A DNA stretch of 34,248 nt. Origin: Clostridium sp. UBA4108 (lineage in GTDB: Bacteria > Bacillota > Clostridia > Clostridiales > Clostridiaceae). Below the pieces are notes generated by a model. That model ran no database searches, was not told the origin of the DNA, and was given only the letters and a program-made list of their open reading frames with translations. A program made the translations under genes and the position numbers. Location of the stretch: assembly GCA_002381695.1 (NCBI GenBank), contig DFXM01000051.1, positions 71,535-105,782 on the forward strand, read 5' to 3'. Positions 22,890 to 31,622 of the stretch are shown here, one piece after another; the stretch's first letter is position 1; every line of letters starts with the position of its first letter.

Positions 22890-23876
22890 ATGAAGGAAAT
22901 TAAAGAGAAAATAATTAATTTTTGTAATGGCCTAGGGATTGATACAATAGGATTTATTGAATGTAGAGAATTTAAGGAAATAAAAGATTTTTTTCACATA
23001 AGAAAAGAAAAGAATTTTTTTAATGAATTTGAAGAACAGGATATAGAAAAGAAAATAAATCCCATGTTATTAATGAAGGATGGAAAGACCATAATGTCTA
23101 TAGCATTTCCTTATAATTATGAAACTTCTCCAGAAGGAAAAAGCAAATTCTTTTCTAAATATACATTAGGGTTAGATTATCATAATGTGATAAAAAAATA
23201 TCTAGAGGAGATTTGCCATTATATAGAAGAGTTAGGAGGAGAAGCTATTGGTTTTGTAGATAATAATCCACTTCCAGAAAGATATATAGCATACTTAAGT
23301 GGCATAGGATTTATAGGAAAAAACAACACATTGATAACAGAAAAATATGGATCCTTTGTATTTTTAGGAGAAATAATAATGAATTTAGAGGTACCTTGGG
23401 ATGTTCCTTTGAATAAAAGCTGTTATGGGTGTGATTTATGTATAAAACATTGTCCTAATCATGCGATAATAGAAAAAGATTTTTTAAATTCAAATTCATG
23501 CATATCATATATAACTCAAAAAAAAGAAATAGATGCTAGTGATATAGATACAATTGATGGAAATGTTTTTGGTTGTGATGTATGCCAAGATGTGTGCCCG
23601 CATAATAAACATACTGAAATATCTAATATAAAGGAATTTCATCCTAAAGAATACATGAGCAATGCCAATCTATTAGAGTTAATAAATTTAGATAATAAAA
23701 CCTTTAAGGAGAAATATCATAATCATTCCTGTGGTTGGAGAGGAAAGAATATTATTATAAGAAATGCCTTAATAAATTATAAAAAAATATATAGTGAGGA
23801 TGTAGATAATATAGAAGGCAATATAAAATCACCCTATGTAAGAGAGTACTATAATAAGTTATTTAAGAAATATTAA
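22890..23876 (+). CDS. queG: epoxyqueuosine reductase QueG
   Basis: QueG reduces epoxyqueuosine to queuosine in tRNA (positions with GUN anticodons), using cobalamin and two 4Fe-4S clusters. The 328-residue product has the substrate-pocket PLPERYIAYLSGIGFIGKNNTLI region (about 129-151), a first ferredoxin-like motif CYGCDLCIKHCPNHAI (about 181-196) and a second, CDVCQDVCPHN (about 231-241). Length is shorter than E. coli QueG, with no C-terminal HEAT repeat, as in many Firmicutes. It depends on the cofactor whose synthesis is encoded 10 kb upstream. The AAGGATAAGAT before the ATG is an adequate ribosome binding site. Confidence 0.92.
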   Translation: MKEIKEKIINFCNGLGIDTIGFIECREFKEIKDFFHIRKEKNFFNEFEEQDIEKKINPMLLMKDGKTIMSIAFPYNYETSPEGKSKFFSKYTLGLDYHNVIKKYLEEICHYIEELGGEAIGFVDNNPLPERYIAYLSGIGFIGKNNTLITEKYGSFVFLGEIIMNLEVPWDVPLNKSCYGCDLCIKHCPNHAIIEKDFLNSNSCISYITQKKEIDASDIDTIDGNVFGCDVCQDVCPHNKHTEISNIKEFHPKEYMSNANLLELINLDNKTFKEKYHNHSCGWRGKNIIIRNALINYKKIYSEDVDNIEGNIKSPYVREYYNKLFKKY

Positions 23877-23962
23877 ATACCAATACATAATAGTTAGTAG
23901 ATAATTAAAGTAATTTTAATATGATTATTGAGTATTGAGTATTGAAGAAAGAGGAGATTTAA

Positions 23963-24661
23963 ATGAAAAAGGAAACTCTTTTGAAGATGTTAAATATATT
24001 ACCAGATAGTTTTTCAGATAAATTAGTTCGTAAATATGTGCAAAGCAATATAAAAAAGTATGCTAATTTAAAAATTGAAGGCTATGATAAAGTTAAAGAA
24101 GTGCAAGGACCAATAATATTTATTGCAAATCATTTGAGTAATGCGGATGGATTAATCTTAAATGAGATATTAAAAGACAGAAATCCTATCTTTGTAGCAG
24201 GGGTAAAACTTTCTGATAATAACTTTACTAAAAATGGAATTAGATATGTAAAAACTATACCAATTAAACCTAATTCAGCTGATAAAGATGCTATAAATAA
24301 GATAGTTCAAACCTTAAAAACGGGAGGAAATATTATGATGTTTCCAGAAGGTACTAGGAGTAGAACTAGGAAGATGATAGAAGGAAAAAAAGGATTATTG
24401 TTAATTGCTAAGTTATCTAAGGCTAAAATTGTACCCATTGGAATAACAGGTACAGAGGACTTTTTACCTATTAATGATACGGATATGGGAGAAGAAGACT
24501 TTAGTTCAGCTAATGTTATAGTAAGATTTGGAGAAGCTACATATCTTCCGGAAAAAATTAAGGAAGAGGATAAAAATCAGTATAATGAAAGAGCTATGAC
24601 AGAAATAATGAAAAAAATATCAAATCTGTTGCCAGAAGAATACAGAGGAATATATAATTGA
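23963..24661 (+). CDS. plsC: 1-acyl-sn-glycerol-3-phosphate acyltransferase family protein (PlsC)
   Basis: The product is 232 residues of the PlsC family, which acylate lysophosphatidic acid in phospholipid synthesis. The H-x4-D motif appears as NHLSNADG (His at about 57). The glycerol-phosphate motif is FPEGTRSRTRKM (about 128-139), and IVPIGITGTED is motif IV. There is no long N-terminal hydrophobic helix, so membrane binding is probably peripheral. AGAGGAGATTTAA precedes the ATG. It is separated from queG by 86 bp and followed by a terminator. Confidence 0.9.
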   Translation: MKKETLLKMLNILPDSFSDKLVRKYVQSNIKKYANLKIEGYDKVKEVQGPIIFIANHLSNADGLILNEILKDRNPIFVAGVKLSDNNFTKNGIRYVKTIPIKPNSADKDAINKIVQTLKTGGNIMMFPEGTRSRTRKMIEGKKGLLLIAKLSKAKIVPIGITGTEDFLPINDTDMGEEDFSSANVIVRFGEATYLPEKIKEEDKNQYNERAMTEIMKKISNLLPEEYRGIYN

Positions 24662-24664
24662 ATT

Positions 24665-24698
24665 AAAATAGACTGTGAAAACAGCCTATTTTTTTTAT
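24665..24698 (+). terminator. terminator of plsC
   Basis: The stem AAAATAG-A-CTG with CAG-C-CTATTTT has one mismatch and is followed by a long T run. It begins immediately after the plsC stop. Confidence 0.8.
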
Positions 24699-24849
24699 GC
24701 TTAATTTACTATGATGAATTTCAACAGTGTAAATTGTTAAATTTTATTAAATTATTTATGAAAAATTCTAAATAAACGAAAAATTTAAAAAAATAAAGAG
24801 AATACAATAAATTTTAAGAAATTTGCCGTTTTATCTAATAATGCTGGGT

Positions 24850-24878
24850 TTGATTTCAGTTATGATTATCATTATTAT
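24850..24878 (+). promoter_or_regulatory. candidate promoter of pepD
   Basis: TTGATT (24850-24855) and TATTAT (24873-24878) are 17 bp apart. The spacer contains the small palindrome ATGATTATCAT. Downstream, an A/T palindrome (13-bp arms ATTAATATATTAA, near 24913-24945) lies in the leader. The rest of 24699-24990 is A+T-rich and shows no gene. Confidence 0.4.
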
Positions 24879-24990
24879 TAAGATGTTATATTAGTAAATT
24901 TTAATATAATATTAATATATTAAAATTTTATTAATATATTAATGTTTTATGATAATGATTTTGTAAATTTAGAAAGGTGAGTGAAGCAAT

Positions 24991-26433
24991 ATGTCAGTAT
25001 TAGGAAATTTAAAACCAAGTAAGGTTTTTAGCTTTTTTGAAGACATGACTAAAATACCTCATGGATCAGGCAATGAAAAAGCTATAAGTGACTTTTTAGT
25101 TAACTTTGCCAAAGAGAGAAATTTAGAGGTAATACAAGATAGCGAATTAAATGTAATTATAAAGAAGCCAGCTACACCTGGATATGAAAAAGCAACAACA
25201 GTTATAATTCAAGGTCATATGGATATGGTTTGTGAAAAAAATAAAGGAACAGAGCATGACTTTGAAAAAGATCCATTAGAGCTTAGAATTGTGGAAGATT
25301 ATATATATGCAAATGGAACAACGCTAGGTGCAGATAATGGAATTGCCGTAGCTTATGGATTAGCATTATTGGATTCTAAAGATATACCACATCCAGCATT
25401 AGAATTACTTGTTACTACTGGCGAAGAAACAGGTATGTATGGTGCTATTGCTGTAGATCCTAAACATTTAGATGGAAAAATACTACTAAACATTGACTCT
25501 GAGGAAGAGGGAATATTTTTAGTGAGTTGTGCAGGTGGAGTTACTAACTATGTACACATCAATAATCAATGGGAAACTACTAACAGTTCTGCATTAAAGC
25601 TTGAAATAAAGGGCTTAAAAGGCGGACACTCTGGAATGGAAATAGTTAAGCAAAGAGGAAATGCTAATAAGCTTATGGGAAGGTTATTAAATTCAATAAG
25701 CAAAGAAGTTAACTTTAATATTGCTCATATTAGTGGTGGAGCAAAGAACAATGCCATTCCACGTGAAGCTGAAGTCGTAATAACAGTAAATGCATCAAGC
25801 ATTGAAAACGTTAAAACTATAGCTAATAAATCTATAGATATATTTAAGAATGAATTAAGAATTCAAGATCCAGATATAAAATTAGAAATTTCAGAAACTA
25901 AAGTTGAAAAGCACTTAAATTGCGAAGTGACAGCTAGTATAGTGAATTTCTTGAATTTAATGCCTAATGGAGTTCAAACTATGAGTAAAGACATAGAAGG
26001 ATTAGTAGAGAGCAGTTTAAATTTAGGGGTTATAGTATTTAGTGAAGAGAAAGTTACATTTGTATCAGCAATAAGAAGTTCTGTTAAGTCATTGAAAAAT
26101 GAGATAGTTGATAGAGTAGGAGCATTATCAAAATTAGTTGGTGCTGAAATGGTAAACGATTCAGATTATCCAGAATGGCAATATGAACCAGACTCAAAAA
26201 TAAGAGATTTATGTGTAGAGACATATAGGGAAATTACTGGACAGGAGCCGAAAATAGATGCTATACATGCTGGCCTTGAATGTGGACTTCTTAAGGAAAA
26301 GATGGCTGATGTTGACATGATAAGTTTTGGACCAAATCTATATGACGTTCATACCCCACAAGAACATATGAGTATAACTTCAGTACAAAATATGTGGGCA
26401 TTTATACAAGGATTATTAAAAAACATAAAATAG
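24991..26433 (+). CDS. pepD: aminoacyl-histidine dipeptidase PepD (M20C)
   Basis: PepD is a cytoplasmic di-zinc peptidase that splits dipeptides such as Xaa-His. The 480-residue product has the usual length. Metal and catalytic residues lie in IIQGHMDMVCE (His and Asp near 83-87), LGADNGIAVAYG (bridging Asp near 118), TTGEETGMYGA (catalytic and metal Glu near 149-150), LNIDSEEEG (Asp near 172) and the late DVHTPQEHMSI histidine (near 458). AAAGGTGAGTGAAGCAAT precedes the ATG. The peptide transporter gene downstream fits a role in peptide use. Confidence 0.94.
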   Translation: MSVLGNLKPSKVFSFFEDMTKIPHGSGNEKAISDFLVNFAKERNLEVIQDSELNVIIKKPATPGYEKATTVIIQGHMDMVCEKNKGTEHDFEKDPLELRIVEDYIYANGTTLGADNGIAVAYGLALLDSKDIPHPALELLVTTGEETGMYGAIAVDPKHLDGKILLNIDSEEEGIFLVSCAGGVTNYVHINNQWETTNSSALKLEIKGLKGGHSGMEIVKQRGNANKLMGRLLNSISKEVNFNIAHISGGAKNNAIPREAEVVITVNASSIENVKTIANKSIDIFKNELRIQDPDIKLEISETKVEKHLNCEVTASIVNFLNLMPNGVQTMSKDIEGLVESSLNLGVIVFSEEKVTFVSAIRSSVKSLKNEIVDRVGALSKLVGAEMVNDSDYPEWQYEPDSKIRDLCVETYREITGQEPKIDAIHAGLECGLLKEKMADVDMISFGPNLYDVHTPQEHMSITSVQNMWAFIQGLLKNIK

Positions 26434-26442
26434 AATAAATGG

Positions 26443-26487
26443 TCAAATGAATTTATTAATTTGAATTTTATTAGTAAATTCATTTGA
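26443..26487 (+). terminator. hairpin terminator candidate after pepD
   Basis: The 18-bp arms 26443-26460 and 26470-26487 (TCAAATGAATTTATTAAT with ATTAGTAAATTCATTTGA, one wobble) are followed by ACTTTATT, a poor T tract. A second hairpin, ATATAGCTT/AAGCTATAT (26519-26546), lies before the transporter gene. Confidence 0.5.
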
Positions 26488-26591
26488 ACTTTATTAATAA
26501 ATCTTTGTAGATTTAAATATATAGCTTTTCTTAGGACAAGCTATATGACCTAATTACTAAAAGAAAATTGGAAAAGAGGGGGAATTATTTT

Positions 26592-28523
26592 ATGAGCCAA
26601 GAAAAGAAAAAATTATCCCACACAGCTTATGGTGAGTGTAAGGGAGAGGATTATGTTCCGTTTGTACCAACCTCAGTGGCTATGCCAGAAACAACAGGAT
26701 ACTCAATTATCTTAGGTATTATATTAGCATGTCTTTTTGCAGCAGCTAATACATACCTTGGCTTAAAAGTTGGTATGACAATATCAGCGGGTATACCAGG
26801 TGCTATAATAGCTACTGGAGTACTTAAAGGAATGTTCAGAAGAAACAATATTCTAGAGGCTAATATGGTAGCATCGCTAGCTGCTATGGGAGAATCTCTT
26901 GCTGGTGGTGTTATATTTATTTTACCAGCATTAATTTTATGGGGATTAAAGTTAAGTATTTTCACAGTTGTTATTGTTACAATCATTGGAGGACTTATGG
27001 GTGTATTCTTTATCACACCACTTAGAAGATACTTAATTGTTGAAGAACATGGAAATTTAGTATATCCAGAAGGAATGGCTGCAGCTGAGGTTCTTGTAAC
27101 AGGTAGTGAAGGTGGAGAAGGCTTTAAAACAGTTATGACTGGACTTGGTGTAGGAGCTGGATATAAACTTTTCTCAGGTGGATTTGCACTTTGGGGAGAG
27201 CAGGCAACTTATGTAATTAAGAGCTATCAAGGAACAATGATGGGATTTGATACATTGGCGTCACTGCTTGGTGTTGGATTTATTGTTGGTACTAGAGCAT
27301 CACTTCTCATGTTTGGTGGTTCTGTTATAGCTTGGTTTGCACTTATACCTTTAATTAAATTCTTAGGTACTGGGTTAACCGCTCCTTTATTTCCAGCAAC
27401 TAAGATTATAGCTGAGATGAGTGCTAATGAAATATGGGCTAATTATATTAAATACATAGGGGCTGGAGCTGTTGCAATGGGAGGATTTATCTCTCTTGCT
27501 AAATCTATTCCAACTATAATAACAAGCTTTAAACAAGCTATGAGTGGAATAGGTGCTGGTGGAAATGAAAAAGTTAGTAGAATTGACTTAGAAGCGCCTC
27601 TAACTTGGGTTATTTTAGCAGCAGCCTTTGGATTTGCATTAACTTGGTTATTACCAACGATAAATGGAGGATTCTTAGGTGGACTTATGGCAGTTATATT
27701 CAGCTTCTTCTTTGCTGTTGTTTCAGCTAGAATGGTTGGTATAATTGGAGCATCTAATAACCCAGTTTCAGGTATGACTATAGCTACAATGCTATTTGTA
27801 ACCACTGTAATTAAATTAACTGGTGGAGTTACTCAAGATTATATGACTAAATGTATATTAATAGGTGGAGTTGTTTGTGTTGCCATAGCAGTAGCGGGTG
27901 GAGCTGCACAAAGTTTAAAAACTACATTTGTTATTGGGGGTACTCCTAAAAAAGTTCAATTAGGAATGTTTATTGCTGTTGCAATAGCTGGTGTGTTTGC
28001 TGCTCTTGTAATTAATATGTTGCATAAGGCTTATGGAATAGGTTCTGCAGATGTAGCTGCACCACAAGCTACACTTATGAAGATGATAGTTGAAGGAATA
28101 ATGACAGCTCAACTTCCTTGGACACTTATACTAGTTGGAGCATCTATAGCACTATTCTGTGAATTGGCTGGCATATCAATATTACCAGTTGCTCTTGGAA
28201 TATATCTTCCGATAACTTTAAATGCTGCTATCTTAGTTGGTGGCGTTATAAGAGAAATTGTTGAAAGAAAATTTGCTAAAGATAAGGATAGAAGAGGAGA
28301 AGTTGTTGAAAGGGGAACTCTTCTTGCTTCAGGATTAGTTGCAGGAGATGCTTTAATGGGAATAGTTGTAGCAGGATTTGCGGCTTTAGAAGTGAACATA
28401 GCATTTGGTAAAAATTTATTACCTGGCTTGACTCAAAGCAATTTATTTGCTTGTATAATGTTCTTATTGCTAGGTTTATGGATTTATAAGTTCTCTTGCA
28501 AGAAAGATAAAAGTACTAATTAG
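26592..28523 (+). CDS. OPT-family oligopeptide transporter
   Basis: The product is a 643-residue membrane protein with about 14-16 hydrophobic helices. It begins with a polar N-terminus, then ETTGYSIILGIILACLFAAANTYLGLKVGMTISAGIPGAII, characteristic of bacterial OPT proteins. Later blocks are YPEGMAAAEVLVTGSEGG, GASNNPVSGMTIATMLFVTT and VALGIYLPITLNAAILVGG. OPT proteins import peptides (or, in some branches, metal chelates) driven by the proton gradient. I use the ATG at 26592, which follows GAGGGGGAATTATTTT; an in-frame TTG 24 bases earlier lacks a site. It follows pepD, so oligopeptide uptake is the most natural reading. Confidence 0.92.
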   Translation: MSQEKKKLSHTAYGECKGEDYVPFVPTSVAMPETTGYSIILGIILACLFAAANTYLGLKVGMTISAGIPGAIIATGVLKGMFRRNNILEANMVASLAAMGESLAGGVIFILPALILWGLKLSIFTVVIVTIIGGLMGVFFITPLRRYLIVEEHGNLVYPEGMAAAEVLVTGSEGGEGFKTVMTGLGVGAGYKLFSGGFALWGEQATYVIKSYQGTMMGFDTLASLLGVGFIVGTRASLLMFGGSVIAWFALIPLIKFLGTGLTAPLFPATKIIAEMSANEIWANYIKYIGAGAVAMGGFISLAKSIPTIITSFKQAMSGIGAGGNEKVSRIDLEAPLTWVILAAAFGFALTWLLPTINGGFLGGLMAVIFSFFFAVVSARMVGIIGASNNPVSGMTIATMLFVTTVIKLTGGVTQDYMTKCILIGGVVCVAIAVAGGAAQSLKTTFVIGGTPKKVQLGMFIAVAIAGVFAALVINMLHKAYGIGSADVAAPQATLMKMIVEGIMTAQLPWTLILVGASIALFCELAGISILPVALGIYLPITLNAAILVGGVIREIVERKFAKDKDRRGEVVERGTLLASGLVAGDALMGIVVAGFAALEVNIAFGKNLLPGLTQSNLFACIMFLLLGLWIYKFSCKKDKSTN

Positions 28524-28557
28524 ATAAAAATATTAGACCCTATCATGGTCTATAAAG

Positions 28558-28601
28558 ATTCGCTTTGCTCACAGATAAATTTTATTTGTGGGCAAGCGAA
28601 T
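28558..28601. repeat. 21-bp long hairpin after the OPT gene
   Basis: ATTCGCTT-T-GCTCACAGATAAA pairs with TTTATTTGTGGGC-AAGCGAAT, with wobbles and one bulge and a very short loop. There is no T tract. Its first 23 bases (a 15-mer ATTCGCTTTGCTCAC plus AGATAAAT) loosely recall a unit and linker of the palindrome arrays. The rest of 28602-28800 shows nothing I can identify. Confidence 0.5.
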
Positions 28602-28820
28602 TACTGTATTATTAGAATGTTTTTTCTAAATATACACCATTCAATTATATAGGTTGTAATTAAATTTCTATATTATAAATTAATTGATATGAAGCTCAAT
28701 TTCAACAATTTATTAAATATATTTATAATATGAATTATCTTTATTACAACTTATATATAAATTTATACTAGAATATCTTATAATTGGTAGTTAGTTATGA
28801 ATTATTAGGAGGAATTTTAC

Positions 28821-29207
28821 ATGAAAAATAAGAAACTTAAACAAGAAGAAATAGAAAATCAAGAGCATGATACAAAACATAATTTTGCTATGTTTGTGCC
28901 AGAGATTAAACATAACGACTGGGAAGAAAAAGATGGAAAAGTTGTTTTATGTCTAAAAGTTAATGATCCAGTAAAGAAATTTTTAGCTTGGATGGTTAAA
29001 AAAACTCCTGAAACTAATTTAGAGCTAGATGATAGATGTTCTACGGTATGGAAATATATAGATGGTGAAAGAACAGTATATGAGATTGCAAAGCTTATGG
29101 CAGAAGTGTATAAAGAAGATGTTGATGGGGAATTATACAGATTAGTGACATATTTAAAATATTTGTCTAAAAGAGGATGGATTAAGTTTAAAGAGTATGA
29201 AGCGTAA
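28821..29207 (+). CDS. PqqD-family protein without a radical SAM partner
   Basis: The product is 128 residues. After a charged N-terminus, residues about 30-125 have the PqqD / RRE fold pattern: LELDDRCSTVWKYIDGERTVYEIAKLMAEVY followed by a helical end LVTYLKYLSKRGWIKF. PqqD-like domains bind precursor peptides and present them to modifying enzymes, usually radical SAM proteins. None is present, nor is a short precursor gene. TTAGGAGGAATTTTAC precedes the ATG. It is upstream of kbl-tdh but separated by 185 bp with a likely separate promoter. The fold assignment is good; a role in peptide modification is uncertain. Confidence 0.78.
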   Translation: MKNKKLKQEEIENQEHDTKHNFAMFVPEIKHNDWEEKDGKVVLCLKVNDPVKKFLAWMVKKTPETNLELDDRCSTVWKYIDGERTVYEIAKLMAEVYKEDVDGELYRLVTYLKYLSKRGWIKFKEYEA

Positions 29208-29281
29208 TCTTTACATATATATAAAGCAAACTCAGTGGACAAGATGGTTATTACTGGATTTGATTTATATAACAAACAAAA

Positions 29282-29298
29282 TGTGACATAATGTTACA
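29282..29298. promoter_or_regulatory. candidate CRP/FNR-like operator upstream of kbl
   Basis: TGTGACAT-A-ATGTTACA is an 8-1-8 dyad with one mismatch; the TGTGA and TTACA ends recall CRP/FNR-family sites. It lies 95-111 bp before the kbl start, in the only plausible promoter region. No motif inside the window identifies the regulator. Confidence 0.3.
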
Positions 29299-29392
29299 AG
29301 TAATTTAAACTTCTTATAAAAAAGGATTTTAAATGATAAATGAAGAATATAATAAGGTAAAAGCTTAAATATTTTATATGGGGGTGCGATAA

Positions 29393-30586
29393 ATGGGAAG
29401 TAAATCTTTACAAAAATTTCTCACAGAAAATTTAGAAGAATTAAAAAGCAAAGGTCTTTACAATGAAATCAATGTAATCAATGGAGCTAATGGTCCAGTT
29501 GTTAATATTGGAGGTAAAGATCTAATAAACCTGTCCTCTAATAATTATCTAGGATTAGCTACGCATGAAAGAATGAAGCAGGCTACAATAAAGGCTACTG
29601 AAAAATATGGTGCAGGAGCAGGTGCTGTTAGGACTATTAATGGTACATTAGATATTCATATTGAACTTGAAAAAAAATTAGCTGAATTTAAACACACAGA
29701 AGCAGCTATAGCTTTCCAGTCAGGATTCAATTGTAACATGGCTGCAATTTCAGCTGTTATGGGCAAAAAGGATGCTATACTTTCCGATGCTTTAAATCAT
29801 GCTTCAATTATAGATGGTTGTAGACTATCTGGAGCTAAAATTATTAGAGTTGAACACTCAGATATGGAAGATTTAAGAGCAAAAGCTAAAGAAGCGAAAG
29901 AATCTGGATTATATGAAAAAGTAATGGTTATAACAGATGGCGTGTTCTCTATGGATGGTGATATAGCGAAATTACCTGAGATAGTTGAGATAGCAGAGGA
30001 ATTTGACTTAATTACTTATGTTGATGACGCTCATGGTTCAGGAGTTCTTGGAAAAGGTGCAGGAACGGTTCATCACTTTGGATTATCAGATAAAATTGAT
30101 TTTCAAATAGGAACACTATCTAAAGCTATAGGTGTAGTTGGTGGATATGTGGCAGGTTCAAAAGATTTAATTGATTGGTTGAAGGTTAGGGGTAGACCAT
30201 TCCTATTCTCAACATCATTAACACCAGGATCAGCAGGAGCTTGTATTGAAGCTATAAATATATTAACAGAAAGTACAGAATTACATGATAAACTTTGGGA
30301 AAACGGAAACTATTTAAAGAAGGGCTTAAAAGGATTAGGCTTTGATATAGGAGATAGTGAAACTCCAATTACTCCATGTATTATAGGAGATGCAGCTAAA
30401 GCTCAAGAATTTAGCAAGAGACTATATGAAGAGGGAGTATATGCAAAAGCTATAGTATTCCCAACAGTACCACTAGGAACAGCAAGGGTTAGAAACATGC
30501 CTTCAGCAGCACATACAAAAGAAATGTTAGATGAGGCAATTGCTGTATACAAAAAAGTAGGTCAGGAAATGGGAATAATTAAATAG
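29393..30586 (+). CDS. kbl: glycine C-acetyltransferase (2-amino-3-ketobutyrate CoA ligase)
   Basis: Kbl cleaves 2-amino-3-ketobutyrate with CoA to glycine and acetyl-CoA, the second step of threonine breakdown. The 397-residue product is an alpha-oxoamine synthase. It shows LINLSSNNYLGLATH, the YGAGAGAVRTINGT block, AFQSGFNCN, YVDDAHGSGVLG (PLP pyridine-ring Asp/His) and GTLSKAIGVVGGYVAG with the PLP lysine near 244. GGGGGTGCGATAA precedes the ATG. It is followed 23 bases later by the dehydrogenase that makes its substrate. Confidence 0.95.
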   Translation: MGSKSLQKFLTENLEELKSKGLYNEINVINGANGPVVNIGGKDLINLSSNNYLGLATHERMKQATIKATEKYGAGAGAVRTINGTLDIHIELEKKLAEFKHTEAAIAFQSGFNCNMAAISAVMGKKDAILSDALNHASIIDGCRLSGAKIIRVEHSDMEDLRAKAKEAKESGLYEKVMVITDGVFSMDGDIAKLPEIVEIAEEFDLITYVDDAHGSGVLGKGAGTVHHFGLSDKIDFQIGTLSKAIGVVGGYVAGSKDLIDWLKVRGRPFLFSTSLTPGSAGACIEAINILTESTELHDKLWENGNYLKKGLKGLGFDIGDSETPITPCIIGDAAKAQEFSKRLYEEGVYAKAIVFPTVPLGTARVRNMPSAAHTKEMLDEAIAVYKKVGQEMGIIK

Positions 30587-30609
30587 GAAGAGCGTTTGGA
30601 GGATTAATT

Positions 30610-31560
30610 ATGAAGAGAATATTAGTTACGGGATGCTTAGGACAAATAGGTACAGAATTAGTTACGAAGTTAAGAAAAGTATATGGTGTTGATAACGTAG
30701 TTGCATCAGATATCAGAAAACCAGAAGGAAACCCAATAGTAGAAGGTGGAATTTTTGAGATTCTAGATGTTACAAACTATGATGATTTCTTAAAAGTAGC
30801 TAAAAAACACAATGTAGATACAATAATGCACTTAGCAGCACTTTTATCAGCTGTAGCAGAAGCAAAGCCACAACTTGCTTGGAATATTAACATGGGTGGA
30901 CTTGTTAATGCACTAGAAGTTGCTAGAGAGTTAAATTGTAAATTCTTTACGCCAAGTTCTATAGGAGCGTTTGGACCAGATACTCCAAAGAAAAATACTC
31001 CACAAGATACTATTCAAAGACCAAAAACTATGTATGGAGTAACTAAGGTTTCAGGAGAATTATTATGCGATTATTACTATACTAAATTTGGTGTAGATAC
31101 AAGAGGTGTAAGATTCCCAGGGCTTATTTCTTACGTTGCCCCTCCAGGAGGTGGAACTACTGACTATGCAGTTGACATATATTATGAAGCATTAAAGAAT
31201 GAGAAATATACTTCATATATAGATAAAGGAACTTACATGGATATGATGTATATGCCAGATGCTATACAAGCTATTATAGATTTAATGGAAGCAGATCCAA
31301 GTAAATTAAAGCATAGAAATGCATTTAATATTACGGCTATGAGCTTTGAGCCAGAGCAAATTGCTGCAGAAATTAAAAAACATATTCCAGGATTTGAGAT
31401 TTCATACAATCCAGATCCAGTAAGACAAGGAATTGCAAATACTTGGCCAGATTCAATAGATCCAACCGCTGCAAAAGAAGAGTGGGGATTTAAAGCTGAA
31501 TACGATCTTGCTAAAATGACTGCAGATATGCTAGAAAAATTAAAAGAAAAAGGAATTTAG
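30610..31560 (+). CDS. tdh: L-threonine 3-dehydrogenase, short-chain (epimerase-like) type
   Basis: This enzyme oxidises L-threonine to 2-amino-3-ketobutyrate with NAD+. The 316-residue product is an extended SDR/UDP-epimerase-fold protein: VTGCLGQIGTELV (about 5-17) is the NAD motif, and MHLAALLSAVAE the next conserved strand. PSSIGAFGP carries the catalytic serine and YGVTKVSGE the Tyr-x3-Lys pair near 142-146. PGGGTTDYAVDIYYEAL is diagnostic for this branch rather than for sugar epimerases. The pairing with kbl supports the call. TTTGGAGGATTAATT precedes the ATG. The pair ends at a strong terminator. Confidence 0.94.
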   Translation: MKRILVTGCLGQIGTELVTKLRKVYGVDNVVASDIRKPEGNPIVEGGIFEILDVTNYDDFLKVAKKHNVDTIMHLAALLSAVAEAKPQLAWNINMGGLVNALEVARELNCKFFTPSSIGAFGPDTPKKNTPQDTIQRPKTMYGVTKVSGELLCDYYYTKFGVDTRGVRFPGLISYVAPPGGGTTDYAVDIYYEALKNEKYTSYIDKGTYMDMMYMPDAIQAIIDLMEADPSKLKHRNAFNITAMSFEPEQIAAEIKKHIPGFEISYNPDPVRQGIANTWPDSIDPTAAKEEWGFKAEYDLAKMTADMLEKLKEKGI

Positions 31561-31569
31561 AAATATATT

Positions 31570-31618
31570 AATACGACTTCTCTAAGTGGAAATACTACTT
31601 AGAGAAGTCGTATTTTTT
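31570..31618 (+). terminator. strong terminator of kbl-tdh
   Basis: Perfect 18-bp arms, 31570-31587 and 31597-31614 (AATACGACTTCTCTAAGT with ACTTAGAGAAGTCGTATT), surround a 9-nt loop and run into TTTTTT. Confidence 0.95.
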
Positions 31619-31622
31619 ATAA

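Noticed and set aside
24850..24960. Fur box upstream of pepD
   Set aside because: The ATGATTATCAT palindrome is too short and the region too A+T-rich to call an operator.
26651..28399. Several open frames antisense to the OPT transporter gene
   Set aside because: They are low-complexity, Ile/Pro/Ala-rich shadows of a strongly coding membrane-protein gene.
29332..29367. 11-codon frame before kbl
   Set aside because: AAAGGA is upstream, but the peptide has no distinctive residues and no attenuator structure follows.
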